Origin: Sphingomonas sp. LaA6.9
Lineage (GTDB): Bacteria > Pseudomonadota > Alphaproteobacteria > Sphingomonadales > Sphingomonadaceae
Direction of reading: 5' to 3'
Length of the DNA: 64,000 bases
Assembly: GCF_022601895.1 (NCBI RefSeq)
Contig: NZ_JAKVIO010000010.1
Span: 1-64,000, forward strand
Under the pieces are notes generated by a model. The model was given only the letters and a program-made list of their open reading frames with translations. It was not told the DNA's origin and did no database searches. Positions 1 to 8,021 of the stretch are shown here, piece by piece. The translations under genes were made by a program, and so were the position numbers. Position 1 is the first letter of the stretch, and each line of letters begins with the position of its first letter.

Positions 1-25
1 TTAATACCCAAAACACAACACTCAC

Positions 26-58
26 AGCCCCTCGGCAACCAAGCCCAGGGGCTTTTTT
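26..58 (+). terminator. Rho-independent terminator of a gene left of the window
   Basis: A 7-bp stem (AGCCCCT paired with AGGGGCT) is followed directly by a run of six T. No gene for it lies inside the window, so it probably ends a transcript that enters from the left. Confidence 0.6.
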
Positions 59-159
59 CATGGCACCAGCACCCCACGACCGACAACAATACGCGGCGGC
101 CAGAACGCCATAGGACGCCGCCGACAGGCCGTGCACGCGGAACGCGACAAAACTGTCTG

Positions 160-477
160 CTACAACAAGGCCAGCAAGGTACCGGTGAGTGCAATTGGCG
201 CCCAAAGGCCCAGAGCCAGTTCGCGCGACCTCGACATCAGCAAGACCAGCGCCAGCCCGCCAAGCGACAACAGGCCGATCCAGGCAACCATGCCCTGATA
301 TGGACCAAATCGCATCCAGGCGAGCACTGCCGACAGGATAAGCAGCGCGATCCCCGCGACGATCGCCGCGGGGCGCGGGATAGCGCTGCGCAGCGGCCGT
401 GCCGGACGATAGCGCCTGCTGGCGAGGGCGATATTGGCAAGCCCGGCATAGGCGATAAGGGCCGATTCAAGCGGCAT
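160..477 (-). CDS. DUF3325 family small membrane protein (iron-uptake locus)
   Basis: A 105-residue, very hydrophobic protein with three to four predicted membrane segments (about residues 1-16, 36-54, 60-80 and 86-105). Its size and layout fit DUF3325, a family of unknown biochemical function that is usually encoded next to TonB siderophore receptors together with PepSY and DUF3649 proteins. It is the last gene of a three-gene minus-strand operon. Its start overlaps the end of the PepSY gene by 11 bp, which suggests coupled translation. The role in iron acquisition is inferred from context only. Confidence 0.75.
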   Translation of the reverse strand: MPLESALIAYAGLANIALASRRYRPARPLRSAIPRPAAIVAGIALLILSAVLAWMRFGPYQGMVAWIGLLSLGGLALVLLMSRSRELALGLWAPIALTGTLLALL

Positions 478-2056
478 CGACTACCTCCCTGCTGGCCGTT
501 GTGACCGGTCGCCGTAGCGCTCTGCCGCGCGCCGGCGCTCCTCGCGCGATCGCAACGCGCCAGGCGGCAAAGCCGAGAGCCGCAGCGATCGTCAGCGCGA
601 CTATATCGAAAGCCATGAACAGTTCGTCGCCCGCCATGAGCGAGCGGATGAAGGCGCGATCGGTGGTGAGCGCGTTGACCAGCGGGATTGCGGCAAATGC
701 GGCGGCAGACGCCGTCAGCGTCACGATCCAGGCGCGGCGGACCGAGAGCAGTACCGACAGCGATGCGAGCCCGAACCATGTCCAGAACATCGCGGCAACC
801 TCGATGTCGGCACGCCCCGGCAGATCGGCGGCAAGCAGCCGATTGGCGAGCAGAAATGCGGCGAGCCCGGCGGGCAGGCAGGCGATCGCGCCGATATTGA
901 GCCTTTCCACCACGCGAAATCCGAAAAAGGGCCTTGCGCCCGGCTTACGCCGTTTTGCCGTCCAGAGCACAAGGCCCGTTCCGACCATGGCCGTGCCTGT
1001 CAAACCGAGGAGGAAATAGGTCCAGCGCAGCGTCGGTCCTGCAAAGACGCCAAGGTGCAACCCGAGCATCACGCCGGCGGTGGTGATGGCAGGGCCCGGC
1101 GCCGGCGAGCCAGAGATTCTCCGTCCGTTCACGGCCGAATAGGTGACCGACTGGCCGCGTGCGTTGAGCGTATCGGCGTTGCTGCGGATCAGCGTCACCG
1201 TGGCGGCCATATCATTGGGATTCTGCACGACGATCCGCGCGGGCTGTCCGCCTGACCATTCGGCGGTCGCAGCGGCGGCGAGGCGCGATATCGGGATCAT
1301 CGGTGCGCGCACGCCCGACGGCTCCTGCTCGGCCTCCATGCCGAAGGCCTCGGCGCTGAATGCGGGCGGCGACGCGTAGTTCGCGGCGATGGGCCAAGGC
1401 ATGTACATCACCACGAGCGTGATCAGCCCGGTGTAAGTGATCATCGCGTGAAAGGGCAGCGCCAGCACTGCCGACACATTGTGCGCGTCGAGCCAGCTTC
1501 GTTGCCCTTTGCCCCATCGCAGCATGAAGAAGTCGACGAAGATGCGCTTGTGCGTGATTACGCCCGACAGGATCGCGCCCAGCATGAACATCGCGCACAG
1601 TCCCGCCAGCCAGCGGCCCCAGGGATGGGGAAGCTGGAGCTGGAAGTGGAAGCGGTAGAAATGCTCGCCCCCGCGCGTGTCGCGCGCCGTCAATGGCGTG
1701 CCCGTCGCGGGATCGAGGCGCAGTTCGGGCTTGCGCGGTTTGGGCGGCGCCTTTGGATCGGGATTGGGCCGCGCACGCGTGAATATGCGCGTCGTCGTCG
1801 TTCTGTCGTCGGGAAGGTAAATCGTCCATTGCGCGTCGTCGGGCGCTACCTTCTGCATGCGCGCGATAGCGGTTTCGGCGGCGCGGGTTGGCGATACCTG
1901 TGCGGGACGCAGTTCGGGCTGCATCCAGCGCGTGATCTCGGGCCGGAAATAGCTCGCGGTCCCGGTCAGGAACATCGCGAACAGGATCCAGCCCGCGACC
2001 AGCCCCAGCCATGTGTGGATCCACGCCATCGACTGGCGGACGCCATTCCCCTTCAT
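467..2056 (-). CDS. PepSY-associated TM helix protein (putative ferrisiderophore reductase)
   Basis: A 529-residue inner-membrane protein. The N-terminus (HTWLGLVAGWILFAMFLTGT) is the typical PepSY_TM helix with an embedded histidine. Further membrane segments follow at about residues 150-170, 195-215, 335-400 and 420-505, with a large periplasmic PepSY-type region between the first two pairs. Relatives such as FoxB are thought to move electrons across the inner membrane to reduce ferric siderophores. The start at 2056 was preferred to an upstream one because it overlaps the DUF3649 stop in an ATGA, the usual coupling signal, and puts the first helix at the N-terminus. Substrate is not visible from sequence. 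Confidence 0.85.
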   Translation of the reverse strand: MKGNGVRQSMAWIHTWLGLVAGWILFAMFLTGTASYFRPEITRWMQPELRPAQVSPTRAAETAIARMQKVAPDDAQWTIYLPDDRTTTTRIFTRARPNPDPKAPPKPRKPELRLDPATGTPLTARDTRGGEHFYRFHFQLQLPHPWGRWLAGLCAMFMLGAILSGVITHKRIFVDFFMLRWGKGQRSWLDAHNVSAVLALPFHAMITYTGLITLVVMYMPWPIAANYASPPAFSAEAFGMEAEQEPSGVRAPMIPISRLAAAATAEWSGGQPARIVVQNPNDMAATVTLIRSNADTLNARGQSVTYSAVNGRRISGSPAPGPAITTAGVMLGLHLGVFAGPTLRWTYFLLGLTGTAMVGTGLVLWTAKRRKPGARPFFGFRVVERLNIGAIACLPAGLAAFLLANRLLAADLPGRADIEVAAMFWTWFGLASLSVLLSVRRAWIVTLTASAAAFAAIPLVNALTTDRAFIRSLMAGDELFMAFDIVALTIAAALGFAAWRVAIARGAPARGRALRRPVTTASREVVDAA

Positions 2057-2382
2057 GGCCGGACACCCAGAATCAGAACCGCGCCGATCGAGAGCAGCGC
2101 CGATCCCCAGACGACGCCCGCCACACGCCCCAGTCGCGGCTCGTGAAACGCCCAGAGGCCGAGGCATGCATAGATCAGGAAGGAGAGGATCATGCCCCAG
2201 CCGGTCGCCTCGGCGCGTGCCACGGGCAGCAGCCGCGCCATGAGGCTCGCCAGGCCCGCAGCCGCGGCATAGTTCCCGATCAGCGCAGTCGCGGAGCGCG
2301 CCGCAATCGCCAGTCTTCCTGCTCGTGTTCGCCCGAGCGTATGTCCAGCCACGGCCAATCCCTTATTGCAATCGACTTGCAA
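2053..2382 (-). CDS. DUF3649 family membrane protein (iron-uptake locus)
   Basis: A 109-residue protein with about three hydrophobic segments (residues 30-52, 60-78 and 88-106), matching DUF3649, which is found beside PepSY proteins and TonB receptors. It is the first gene of the minus-strand operon DUF3649-PepSY-DUF3325 and is transcribed away from the siderophore receptor across a short intergenic region that holds a Fur-like site. The family has no known biochemical role. A GTG at residue 11, preceded by AGGGA, is an alternative start and would better match the shorter N-terminus usual in the family. Confidence 0.7.
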   Translation of the reverse strand: MQVDCNKGLAVAGHTLGRTRAGRLAIAARSATALIGNYAAAAGLASLMARLLPVARAEATGWGMILSFLIYACLGLWAFHEPRLGRVAGVVWGSALLSIGAVLILGVRP

Positions 2383-2409
2383 CTAACACTTATTCGCCCT
2401 AACGGCAAT

Positions 2410-2424
2410 TGCGAATCGGTATCA
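2410..2424 (+). promoter_or_regulatory. Candidate Fur box between divergent iron genes
   Basis: TGCGAATCGGTATCA is an imperfect 7-1-7 inverted repeat of the type bound by Fur. It lies 18 bp before the receptor start and in the shared control region of the divergent DUF3649 operon. Similar 15-mers stand before the other two iron transcription units of this window (43757 and 50395/50423). This copy is the weakest of the set. Confidence 0.4.
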
Positions 2425-2442
2425 ATAGCAAAGGGGTGCAAG

Positions 2443-4758
2443 ATGCAAGTCGTTAACCGGCGCGGAAAAATTCTGGTGGGATTGTCGCGCGTGGCGCTGA
2501 TCACCTCGGCGCAGACAGCGCCGGTGCCGGCATTCGCGGAAGGTGCCGATGACACTATCGCCAATGACACCATCGTCGTCACCGGCGTGCAGGAAAAGGG
2601 CACCGGCTCGGGCACCAAGACCGATACGCCGCTGATGGAAACGCCTCAGAGCATCACCGTCATAGACAATGAGGAGCTGACGCGGCGCAACGCGCTGTCG
2701 ATCAACCAGGCGCTGACCTATGTCGCGGGTGTTTCCCCCAATCAGCGCGGCGGCATGGTGACGCGGTACGACCAGCTCATCCTGCGCGGCTTTGCGCCCG
2801 GCCTCTATCTGGACGGAATGCGGCTGATCGCAGGCCCCTATTCGACGCCGCAGATCGACTTCAACCGCGTCGACCATATCGACGTCGTCAAGGGGCCGGC
2901 CTCGGTGCTCTACGGCAACTCGACGCCCGGCGGCCTCGTCAACCTGACAAGCAAGCTGCCCGAGGCCGATGCCTTTGGTCGTATCGAACTGCAGGCGGGC
3001 AATTACGACGCGCTGCGTGGCGCGATTGACGTCAACCAGCCACTCGACGCTGACGGACGCCTGCTCTTTCGCGTCGTGGGCGGTTGGCAGAAGAGCGACG
3101 GCCTCACTGCGATGACCGAAAGCGAGCGCTATCACGTCAGCCCGATGCTGACCATTGCGCCGGGCCCCGACACCAGTTTCACGCTCGTTGCGGGCTATCA
3201 GCATTCGCCCTCGGGCGGCGGCTATTCGGGCGTGCCAGCCTATGGATCGGTGCTGCCCAATCCGGGTGGCGAATTGCCGCGCGACATCAATACCGGCGAT
3301 CCGGGCTATGAGCGCTACAATCATCACCAGCGCTCGATCGCAGCCTTTTTCCGCCACGATTTCAACGAGCACCTGACCTTCCGCTCGAACGCGCGCTTCC
3401 AGAACAACGAGCTCAGCTACCGTCAGCTCTATGTCGCCGGGTTCGCGACGACGGGCACGGGCGTCAACCGCAATAGCAACTATTCGATCATCACGCGCGG
3501 CGGCGGCGGGGCCGACGAGGATTATGACACGCTGACGCTCGACAATCATCTGAACGCGAAGTTCGCGACCGGTGCGCTTCGCCACAACGTGCTGGTGGGC
3601 ATCGACTATCAGAACATCACGGGCGAGAATGTCCAGCAGTTCAACACCGGGCAGACCGCCAATCCGGTGACGAGCATTCCCAACCTCAACCTGTTCAACC
3701 CCGTTTATGGCGGGACGTTGCCGAGCTTCGACCTGACGGCTCTCTCGGCGGGTTATGTCAACACCTATGGCAAGCGCAATCAGGTGGGCATTTACCTGCA
3801 GGACCAGATCGCCATTGGCCGGCTGCAGTTGATCGCAAGCGGGCGCTATGACTGGTACGATCAGACCACGCGCAACAAGAAGATCGCGGCGGGCCAGCCG
3901 GGCGCGGTGACGACGCTGTCGCAGACCGCCTTCACGATGCGGCTCGGGGCGCTCTATGAGTTCGAGTTCGGCGTCTCACCCTATTTCAGCTATTCGGAAT
4001 CCTTCGAACCACAGGCGGGACAGACCTGGGACGGCATCCCGTTCGACCCGGTCACCGGACGGCAATATGAAGCCGGCGTGAAGTTCCAGCCCAAGGGCAC
4101 AAACGCGATCTTCACCGCCTCGGCCTATGACCTGCGGCGCCAGAAGGTACCCGTGGGCGATCCTGCCGCGGGCACCGGGGGAATCCCGACCAATGCCCAG
4201 ATCCAGATCGGCGAGGTGCGCGTGCGTGGCGTGGAACTGGAAGGTCGCGGCGAGATTACGCCCGGCTTCGATATCGTCGTCGCGGGCACCTATACCGATG
4301 CGATCATCACCAAGGGCGCGCCCGCCATCGCGCCGACCGCCACCAACAGCGGCACGCCGACGACCACGGGCACGCGCCAGCTCGGCACGCCCGAATGGCT
4401 CGCCTCGACGTTCCTGTCCTATGATCTCGGACGCAACACCGGGATCGAGGGGCCATTGGGCGGCCTTACCTTCGGGGGTGGCGTGCGCTATGTCGGCGGC
4501 TCTGACGGCACCACCAATTACGCGGTGATCAATGGCGTCACGACCTTCCAGCGTTTTCACACCGACGGCTTCGTCCTGGTCGACGCACTGCTCGGCTATG
4601 ACCTCGGTCGGGTGAGCACGGCGCTCGAGGGCGTAAGCCTTGCGCTCAACGCCGCCAACCTGTTCGACAAGCGGCACGTTAGCGCCTGCCCCTTCCAGAA
4701 CAGCTGTTATTTTGGAGCGGGCCGCACCGTGATGGGCTCGGTGCGCTTCGGTTGGTGA
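2443..4758 (+). CDS. TonB-dependent siderophore receptor
   Basis: A 771-residue outer-membrane receptor. An N-terminal signal region ends near AFAEG (about residue 33) and is followed by a TonB-box-like TIVVTG. The plug domain is about residues 60-170, with the family signature LRGFAPGLYLDGMRL and the VKGPASVLYGNSTPGGLVN block. A 22-strand-type barrel rich in aromatic residues runs to the C-terminal VRFGW. It probably imports a ferric siderophore using TonB energy; the ligand cannot be told. Start at 2443 was chosen because the open frame extends far upstream into the divergent gene but only this ATG is followed by a signal peptide. It is likely Fur-controlled and works with the divergent PepSY operon. 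Confidence 0.93.
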   Translation: MQVVNRRGKILVGLSRVALITSAQTAPVPAFAEGADDTIANDTIVVTGVQEKGTGSGTKTDTPLMETPQSITVIDNEELTRRNALSINQALTYVAGVSPNQRGGMVTRYDQLILRGFAPGLYLDGMRLIAGPYSTPQIDFNRVDHIDVVKGPASVLYGNSTPGGLVNLTSKLPEADAFGRIELQAGNYDALRGAIDVNQPLDADGRLLFRVVGGWQKSDGLTAMTESERYHVSPMLTIAPGPDTSFTLVAGYQHSPSGGGYSGVPAYGSVLPNPGGELPRDINTGDPGYERYNHHQRSIAAFFRHDFNEHLTFRSNARFQNNELSYRQLYVAGFATTGTGVNRNSNYSIITRGGGGADEDYDTLTLDNHLNAKFATGALRHNVLVGIDYQNITGENVQQFNTGQTANPVTSIPNLNLFNPVYGGTLPSFDLTALSAGYVNTYGKRNQVGIYLQDQIAIGRLQLIASGRYDWYDQTTRNKKIAAGQPGAVTTLSQTAFTMRLGALYEFEFGVSPYFSYSESFEPQAGQTWDGIPFDPVTGRQYEAGVKFQPKGTNAIFTASAYDLRRQKVPVGDPAAGTGGIPTNAQIQIGEVRVRGVELEGRGEITPGFDIVVAGTYTDAIITKGAPAIAPTATNSGTPTTTGTRQLGTPEWLASTFLSYDLGRNTGIEGPLGGLTFGGGVRYVGGSDGTTNYAVINGVTTFQRFHTDGFVLVDALLGYDLGRVSTALEGVSLALNAANLFDKRHVSACPFQNSCYFGAGRTVMGSVRFGW

Positions 4759-5156
4759 TGCAGCCATCGTCTTGCCGTGACTCGGCCAAGCCAGACACCT
4801 GAAATCCTGATTGCGACGGCTGCTTTTCAGCGTGAAAGCTCGAAAAGCAGCCGTTGATCGCAATCAGCTGCGAAAGCCCACCTTGTCTCTCGCAGCGATG
4901 GTTGGCGCAGGGGGCAGCCGGCGTGAATCCTGACCTATCGAACCCCTCGTCCTTTTGACGCTTGCGGCCGTCCGATTTCGCCTGAAATCGCTCACGCGAA
5001 GCGTGAGACTTGTCCAAATCGGTCAAGTCATCCAGGGTCGGCCCCACTAGCGTACCCGGCTGACTGCTGTCTCCGGATGCACATCAGGCTGCAGAGCAGC
5101 GACCCAGAGCTTCGTCAAATGGGCAGCCGGAGCGCAAATATGACAGGAGAAGATGT
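4759..5156. other. Intergenic region with stacked perfect hairpins, no gene seen
   Basis: This 398-bp gap between the receptor and the dehydratase gene holds no convincing ORF. It contains a long inverted repeat at 4809-4865: a 20-bp stem made of two perfect blocks (8 and 12 bp) separated by a four-base bulge, with a loop of 13 bases. Near 4970-5025 there are three more small inverted repeats: GATTTC/GAAATC, CTCACGC-gaa-GCGTGAG and GACTTG/CAAGTC. None ends in a T run, so simple terminators are unlikely except perhaps for the first. Confidence 0.5.
4809..4865. repeat. Long inverted repeat after the siderophore receptor
   Basis: The left arm GATTGCGA + CGGCTGCTTTTC pairs perfectly with GAAAAGCAGCCG + TCGCAATC on the right; the right arm has an extra TTGA bulge between its two blocks. 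It begins 50 bp after the receptor stop. It may act as a transcript end or a 3' stabilising structure, or be a REP-like element. There is no T run. Confidence 0.6.
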
Positions 5157-6329
5157 GTGACAACGCCGACGCTCGATTGCTCTGATATCGATCGGTATCT
5201 GGGCAAGCCAATGCAGCCCGCCCGCATGGTGGAACCTTTCGCCAACAACGACATCCGGCGCTGGGTGCAGGCGATGCACTATCCCAACCGCCTGCACTAT
5301 GACGCGATGTACGCGATGCAGAGCCGCTTCGGGCAGCTGATCGCACCGCAGAGCTTTCCGGTGACGATGGACGACGGGCACGGATCGGCGCCATCGTGCA
5401 TCGGCCTGATCCCCGATTCGCACATGCTGTTCGGGGGCGACGAATGGTGGTTCTACGGCCCGCGCATCGTCGCCGGCGACCGCGTGTGGAATGAGCGGAT
5501 CCCGTTCGACTACACCGTCAAGGAAACCAAGTTCGGCGGGCCGACCTGTTTCCAGCGCGGCGACAATTTCTACTACAACCAGCATGGCGATCTGATTGCC
5601 AAGCAGCGCTCGACCTCGATCCGCTACAGCCAGGCCGCCGGCCAGTTGAACACGCCGACCGACAATCAGGACGATCCCGTCTGGACCGACGACGAACTGG
5701 AGGCGCTTGAGGCGCGCAAATATGAGTGGATCAAGATGCTCCACGATCTGGGGCACTCGGCACGCTATTGGGATACGGTGAAGGTCGGTGACACGCTGCC
5801 CGAGCGCGTGTTCGGCCCGCATTCGATCGTCAGCTTCACCACCGAGTGGCGCTCCTACACCTTCACCCAGTGGGGCTCGATGCACCGCCGCACCGATCTC
5901 AACATGGCCGAACTGGGCTTCACCGGCCCGATGGCGGGGCCGGAGCAGGACCCGACCGAGGAGGCGAACAATCCCGAGAATACCGACGGCGCCTATATCG
6001 GCCCGTCGCGCGGCCATCTCTTCCCGCGCTGGGCGCGCTTCATCGGCATGCCGCGCGGCTATGGCTATGGCGCGTCGATGGGCGCGTGGATCACCGACTA
6101 TTTCTCGGGCTGGGCCGGCGAATGGGGCATGGTCCGCCATTCTGCTTGCAACTATCGCAGCCCGGCGCTGACAGGCGATATCACCATCACCACCGGCAGT
6201 ATCCTCGACAAGTTCGTCGACGAGGCCGGCCGGCATATGGTGCAGGTCGATTGCAGGATGACAAACCAGTCGGGTGCCGTACTGGCGACCGCCAAGGCTG
6301 AAATTGAACTGCCGAAAAGGCCGGCCTGA
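5157..6329 (+). CDS. FAS1-like/MaoC-type acyl dehydratase (hotdog fold)
   Basis: A 390-residue cytosolic protein resembling proteins with a FAS1-like dehydratase domain (MaoC_dehydratas N family). The N-terminal half has the RMVEPFANNDIRRWVQAM block and the C-terminal half has a hotdog-like strand region around GDITITTGSILDKF and the motif MVQVDCRMTNQSG. Such proteins hydrate or dehydrate acyl-CoA esters in side-chain or ring degradation pathways; the substrate here is unknown. The GTG at 5157 is preceded by AGGAGA at good spacing. It stands alone, convergent with an AraC regulator that could control it, although they do not share a promoter region. An 8-bp hairpin follows the stop. Confidence 0.7.
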   Translation: MTTPTLDCSDIDRYLGKPMQPARMVEPFANNDIRRWVQAMHYPNRLHYDAMYAMQSRFGQLIAPQSFPVTMDDGHGSAPSCIGLIPDSHMLFGGDEWWFYGPRIVAGDRVWNERIPFDYTVKETKFGGPTCFQRGDNFYYNQHGDLIAKQRSTSIRYSQAAGQLNTPTDNQDDPVWTDDELEALEARKYEWIKMLHDLGHSARYWDTVKVGDTLPERVFGPHSIVSFTTEWRSYTFTQWGSMHRRTDLNMAELGFTGPMAGPEQDPTEEANNPENTDGAYIGPSRGHLFPRWARFIGMPRGYGYGASMGAWITDYFSGWAGEWGMVRHSACNYRSPALTGDITITTGSILDKFVDEAGRHMVQVDCRMTNQSGAVLATAKAEIELPKRPA

Positions 6330-6340
6330 TACGACCCAAG

Positions 6341-6362
6341 CGAGCGGATGAGCGTCCGCTCG
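6341..6362. terminator. Hairpin between convergent genes, possible terminator
   Basis: A perfect 8-bp stem (CGAGCGGA / TCCGCTCG) with a 6-base loop starts 12 bp after the dehydratase stop and lies before the end of the convergent AraC gene. There is no clear T run on either side, so its termination role is uncertain. Confidence 0.35.
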
Positions 6363-6415
6363 CGCCTTCCTGTCGGATCGCTGCGGTTCAAATACTGACC
6401 AAATGCAGCGTCGGC

Positions 6416-7540
6416 TCAGCCGTTCTGAAGACGGCGCTCGGCGCGGATTCGTGTCGGTGAAACCGAAAACCAGCGGTTGCAGCTCCGTGTCATCACCGAT
6501 TGCTCCGCGAAGCCCAGCTTTTCGGAAATAGCGGCAAAATCCAGGTCGGTCTGCTGAAGATAGTAGAGCATGATGTCGCCGCGGACCTCGTCCTTGATCT
6601 GTTGAAACGAGGTTCCCTCCGCCTTGAGTCGCCGGTGCAGAGTGCGCGGATGCAGATTGAGATCCGCGGCGATGTGCTCGTTCGAGCACTCGCCCGTCCA
6701 CACCCGCTGCATGATGAGCCCGCGCGCCTGCGCATGGAGCGGGGGATGTCGCCGCGTGAATTCGCGGTCGATAAACGCGGTCACCGCGGCATAGGCCTTT
6801 GCGTCGGGATCTGTGATCGCACAGGCCAGATCCTCATAGGAAAAGGTCACGCCGTTTTCATTCTGGCCAAAATGGACATCGCATCCGAAAGCCTGGCGGT
6901 AAGCTTTGAGCGATGACACGGGCTGATGCCGGAAGTGGACACGGCGTACCTGTGCGCGTCCTCCTGTCAGCTCCATCGCCGCGAGATGGCCGAGCAACAG
7001 CATCTGCTCAATCGCCTGACCCTTGTTCGGCATGCGGTCCAGCAGGATGTCGTGCCCGACAAACACGTGCTTCACCGACGGGAAATGCCTCAACCAGACA
7101 TGCACCGCGAGGCTGTGCGCGTAGCTGTGCTTACAGGCATAATCGAGCGCCTCGCCGAACGTTCGTGAATAGCGCATCGCAAAACCCAGCGGCCCGAACA
7201 TGCTGCCGCTTTGACGCTTCGCCAGTCGCATCCCGAAATCGGGACAATCGAGTTCGGTGGCCGCAAGCTCGAGAAGATGGACCATCTGCCGGTAGCTGAT
7301 GGCGGGCTCGACCTCCGAGAGTGCCCCTGACCCGAATCCGGCCTTCCGGAGCATGGCTTGCAGGTCGCCGCCCAGCTCGGCGACGAGATCGGGGAAGAAG
7401 CGCAGCACTCTTGCGTGCACGACGTCGAAATCCTCGCTGGACCGGGATCTTTCTTCGACCGGCGACCTGGGCACACTTGCGTGCACGACGTCGAAATCCT
7501 CGCTGGACCGGGATCTTTCTTCGACCGGCGACCTGGGCAC
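6416..7540 (-). CDS. AraC-family transcriptional regulator with duplicated N-terminal segment
   Basis: A 374-residue regulator with the ArgR/OruR-like N-terminal ligand domain (PF12625 type, about residues 50-240, signature GSMFGPLGFAMRYSRTFGEAL) and a C-terminal AraC double helix-turn-helix (about residues 270-370, LHPRTLHRRLKAEGTSFQQI and the second helix near FAEQSVMTR). The GTG at 7540 was chosen because AGGAGA lies four bases upstream. The first 22 residues (VPRSPVEERSRSSEDFDVVHA plus one) occur twice in a row because of an exact 66-bp tandem duplication, so the protein has an extra copy of its own N-terminus. A longer frame from 7612 lacks a good ribosome site. Target genes are unknown; the dehydratase next door is a candidate. 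Confidence 0.85.
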   Translation of the reverse strand: MPRSPVEERSRSSEDFDVVHASVPRSPVEERSRSSEDFDVVHARVLRFFPDLVAELGGDLQAMLRKAGFGSGALSEVEPAISYRQMVHLLELAATELDCPDFGMRLAKRQSGSMFGPLGFAMRYSRTFGEALDYACKHSYAHSLAVHVWLRHFPSVKHVFVGHDILLDRMPNKGQAIEQMLLLGHLAAMELTGGRAQVRRVHFRHQPVSSLKAYRQAFGCDVHFGQNENGVTFSYEDLACAITDPDAKAYAAVTAFIDREFTRRHPPLHAQARGLIMQRVWTGECSNEHIAADLNLHPRTLHRRLKAEGTSFQQIKDEVRGDIMLYYLQQTDLDFAAISEKLGFAEQSVMTRSCNRWFSVSPTRIRAERRLQNG

Positions 7541-7541
7541 A
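7410..7541. repeat. Exact 66-bp tandem duplication covering the AraC start
   Basis: The 66 bases at 7410-7475 are repeated without any mismatch at 7476-7541. The unit is 22 codons, so the reading frame is kept. Only the outer copy is preceded by the AGGAGA ribosome site. Confidence 0.97.
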
Positions 7542-7599
7542 CTGTCTCCTGATATCTGCGCGCAGGAGCGCACGAGCGCACGCGCATTTTCGCGATGCG

Positions 7600-7707
7600 C
7601 TAGCGAGCGCAAATGTCCGAAAAGATCAAGCGGTCATCGCCGTTCCGCTCGACCTCGGCGATGACCAGCAGATCACGGACCAGTGCTCTTGGCAGGGTCC
7701 AGCACAT
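7600..7707 (-). pseudogene. Possible remnant of a winged-helix regulator
   Basis: A 35-codon minus-strand ORF reads MCWTLPRALVRDLLVIAEVE followed by RNGDDRLIFSDICAR and a TAG. The string resembles the beginning of a MarR-like DNA-binding domain in which the recognition helix would follow SDLCAR. It stops exactly where that helix should begin, so it could be a truncated gene. It may equally be chance; there is no clear ribosome site. Confidence 0.25.
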
Positions 7708-7712
7708 GACTT

Positions 7713-8015
7713 ATGATGCATGAAGCATCAGGAGTGAATGATATAATTACTGCAAGCCAGCTTCGTGCCGCACGGGCGCTACTCGGCCTCGACCAGCGTC
7801 AGCTCGCCGAACGCGCTGGCGTGTCACTCCCCACAATCCAGCGGATGGAGGCCTCGGACGGTGTGGTGCGAGGGGTGATCGATACACTGATGAAAGTGAT
7901 CGAGGCGCTGGAATCGGCGGGGATAGAACTTATTGGCGAGAACCAGCAGAGCGCCGGGACCGGGCGGGGCGTTCGTCTGCGGGAGCCGGCACCGCGGCCA
8001 CCCAGGGAAGGCTGA
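7713..8015 (+). CDS. XRE-family helix-turn-helix protein
   Basis: A 100-residue protein with one Cro/C1-type helix-turn-helix at about residues 14-68 (ASQLRAARALLGLDQRQLAE, then RAGVSLPTIQRMEASDG). The C-terminal 25 residues are proline- and arginine-rich and look disordered. It ends six bases before the SulP transporter and probably forms an operon with it; such small XRE proteins are often paired with SulP genes. A GTG at 7734 overlapping AGGA is an alternative start that would remove seven residues. It likely regulates its own operon, but this is inferred. Confidence 0.8.
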   Translation: MMHEASGVNDIITASQLRAARALLGLDQRQLAERAGVSLPTIQRMEASDGVVRGVIDTLMKVIEALESAGIELIGENQQSAGTGRGVRLREPAPRPPREG

Positions 8016-8021
8016 GCGGCG

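Noticed and set aside
2011-2442. N-terminal extension of the siderophore receptor
   Set aside because: It runs antisense through the DUF3649 gene and lacks a signal peptide; the signal starts at 2443.
5115-6701. 528-codon minus-strand frame opposite the dehydratase
   Set aside because: Low-complexity composition and no domain; it spans an intergenic hairpin and part of the AraC gene in another frame.
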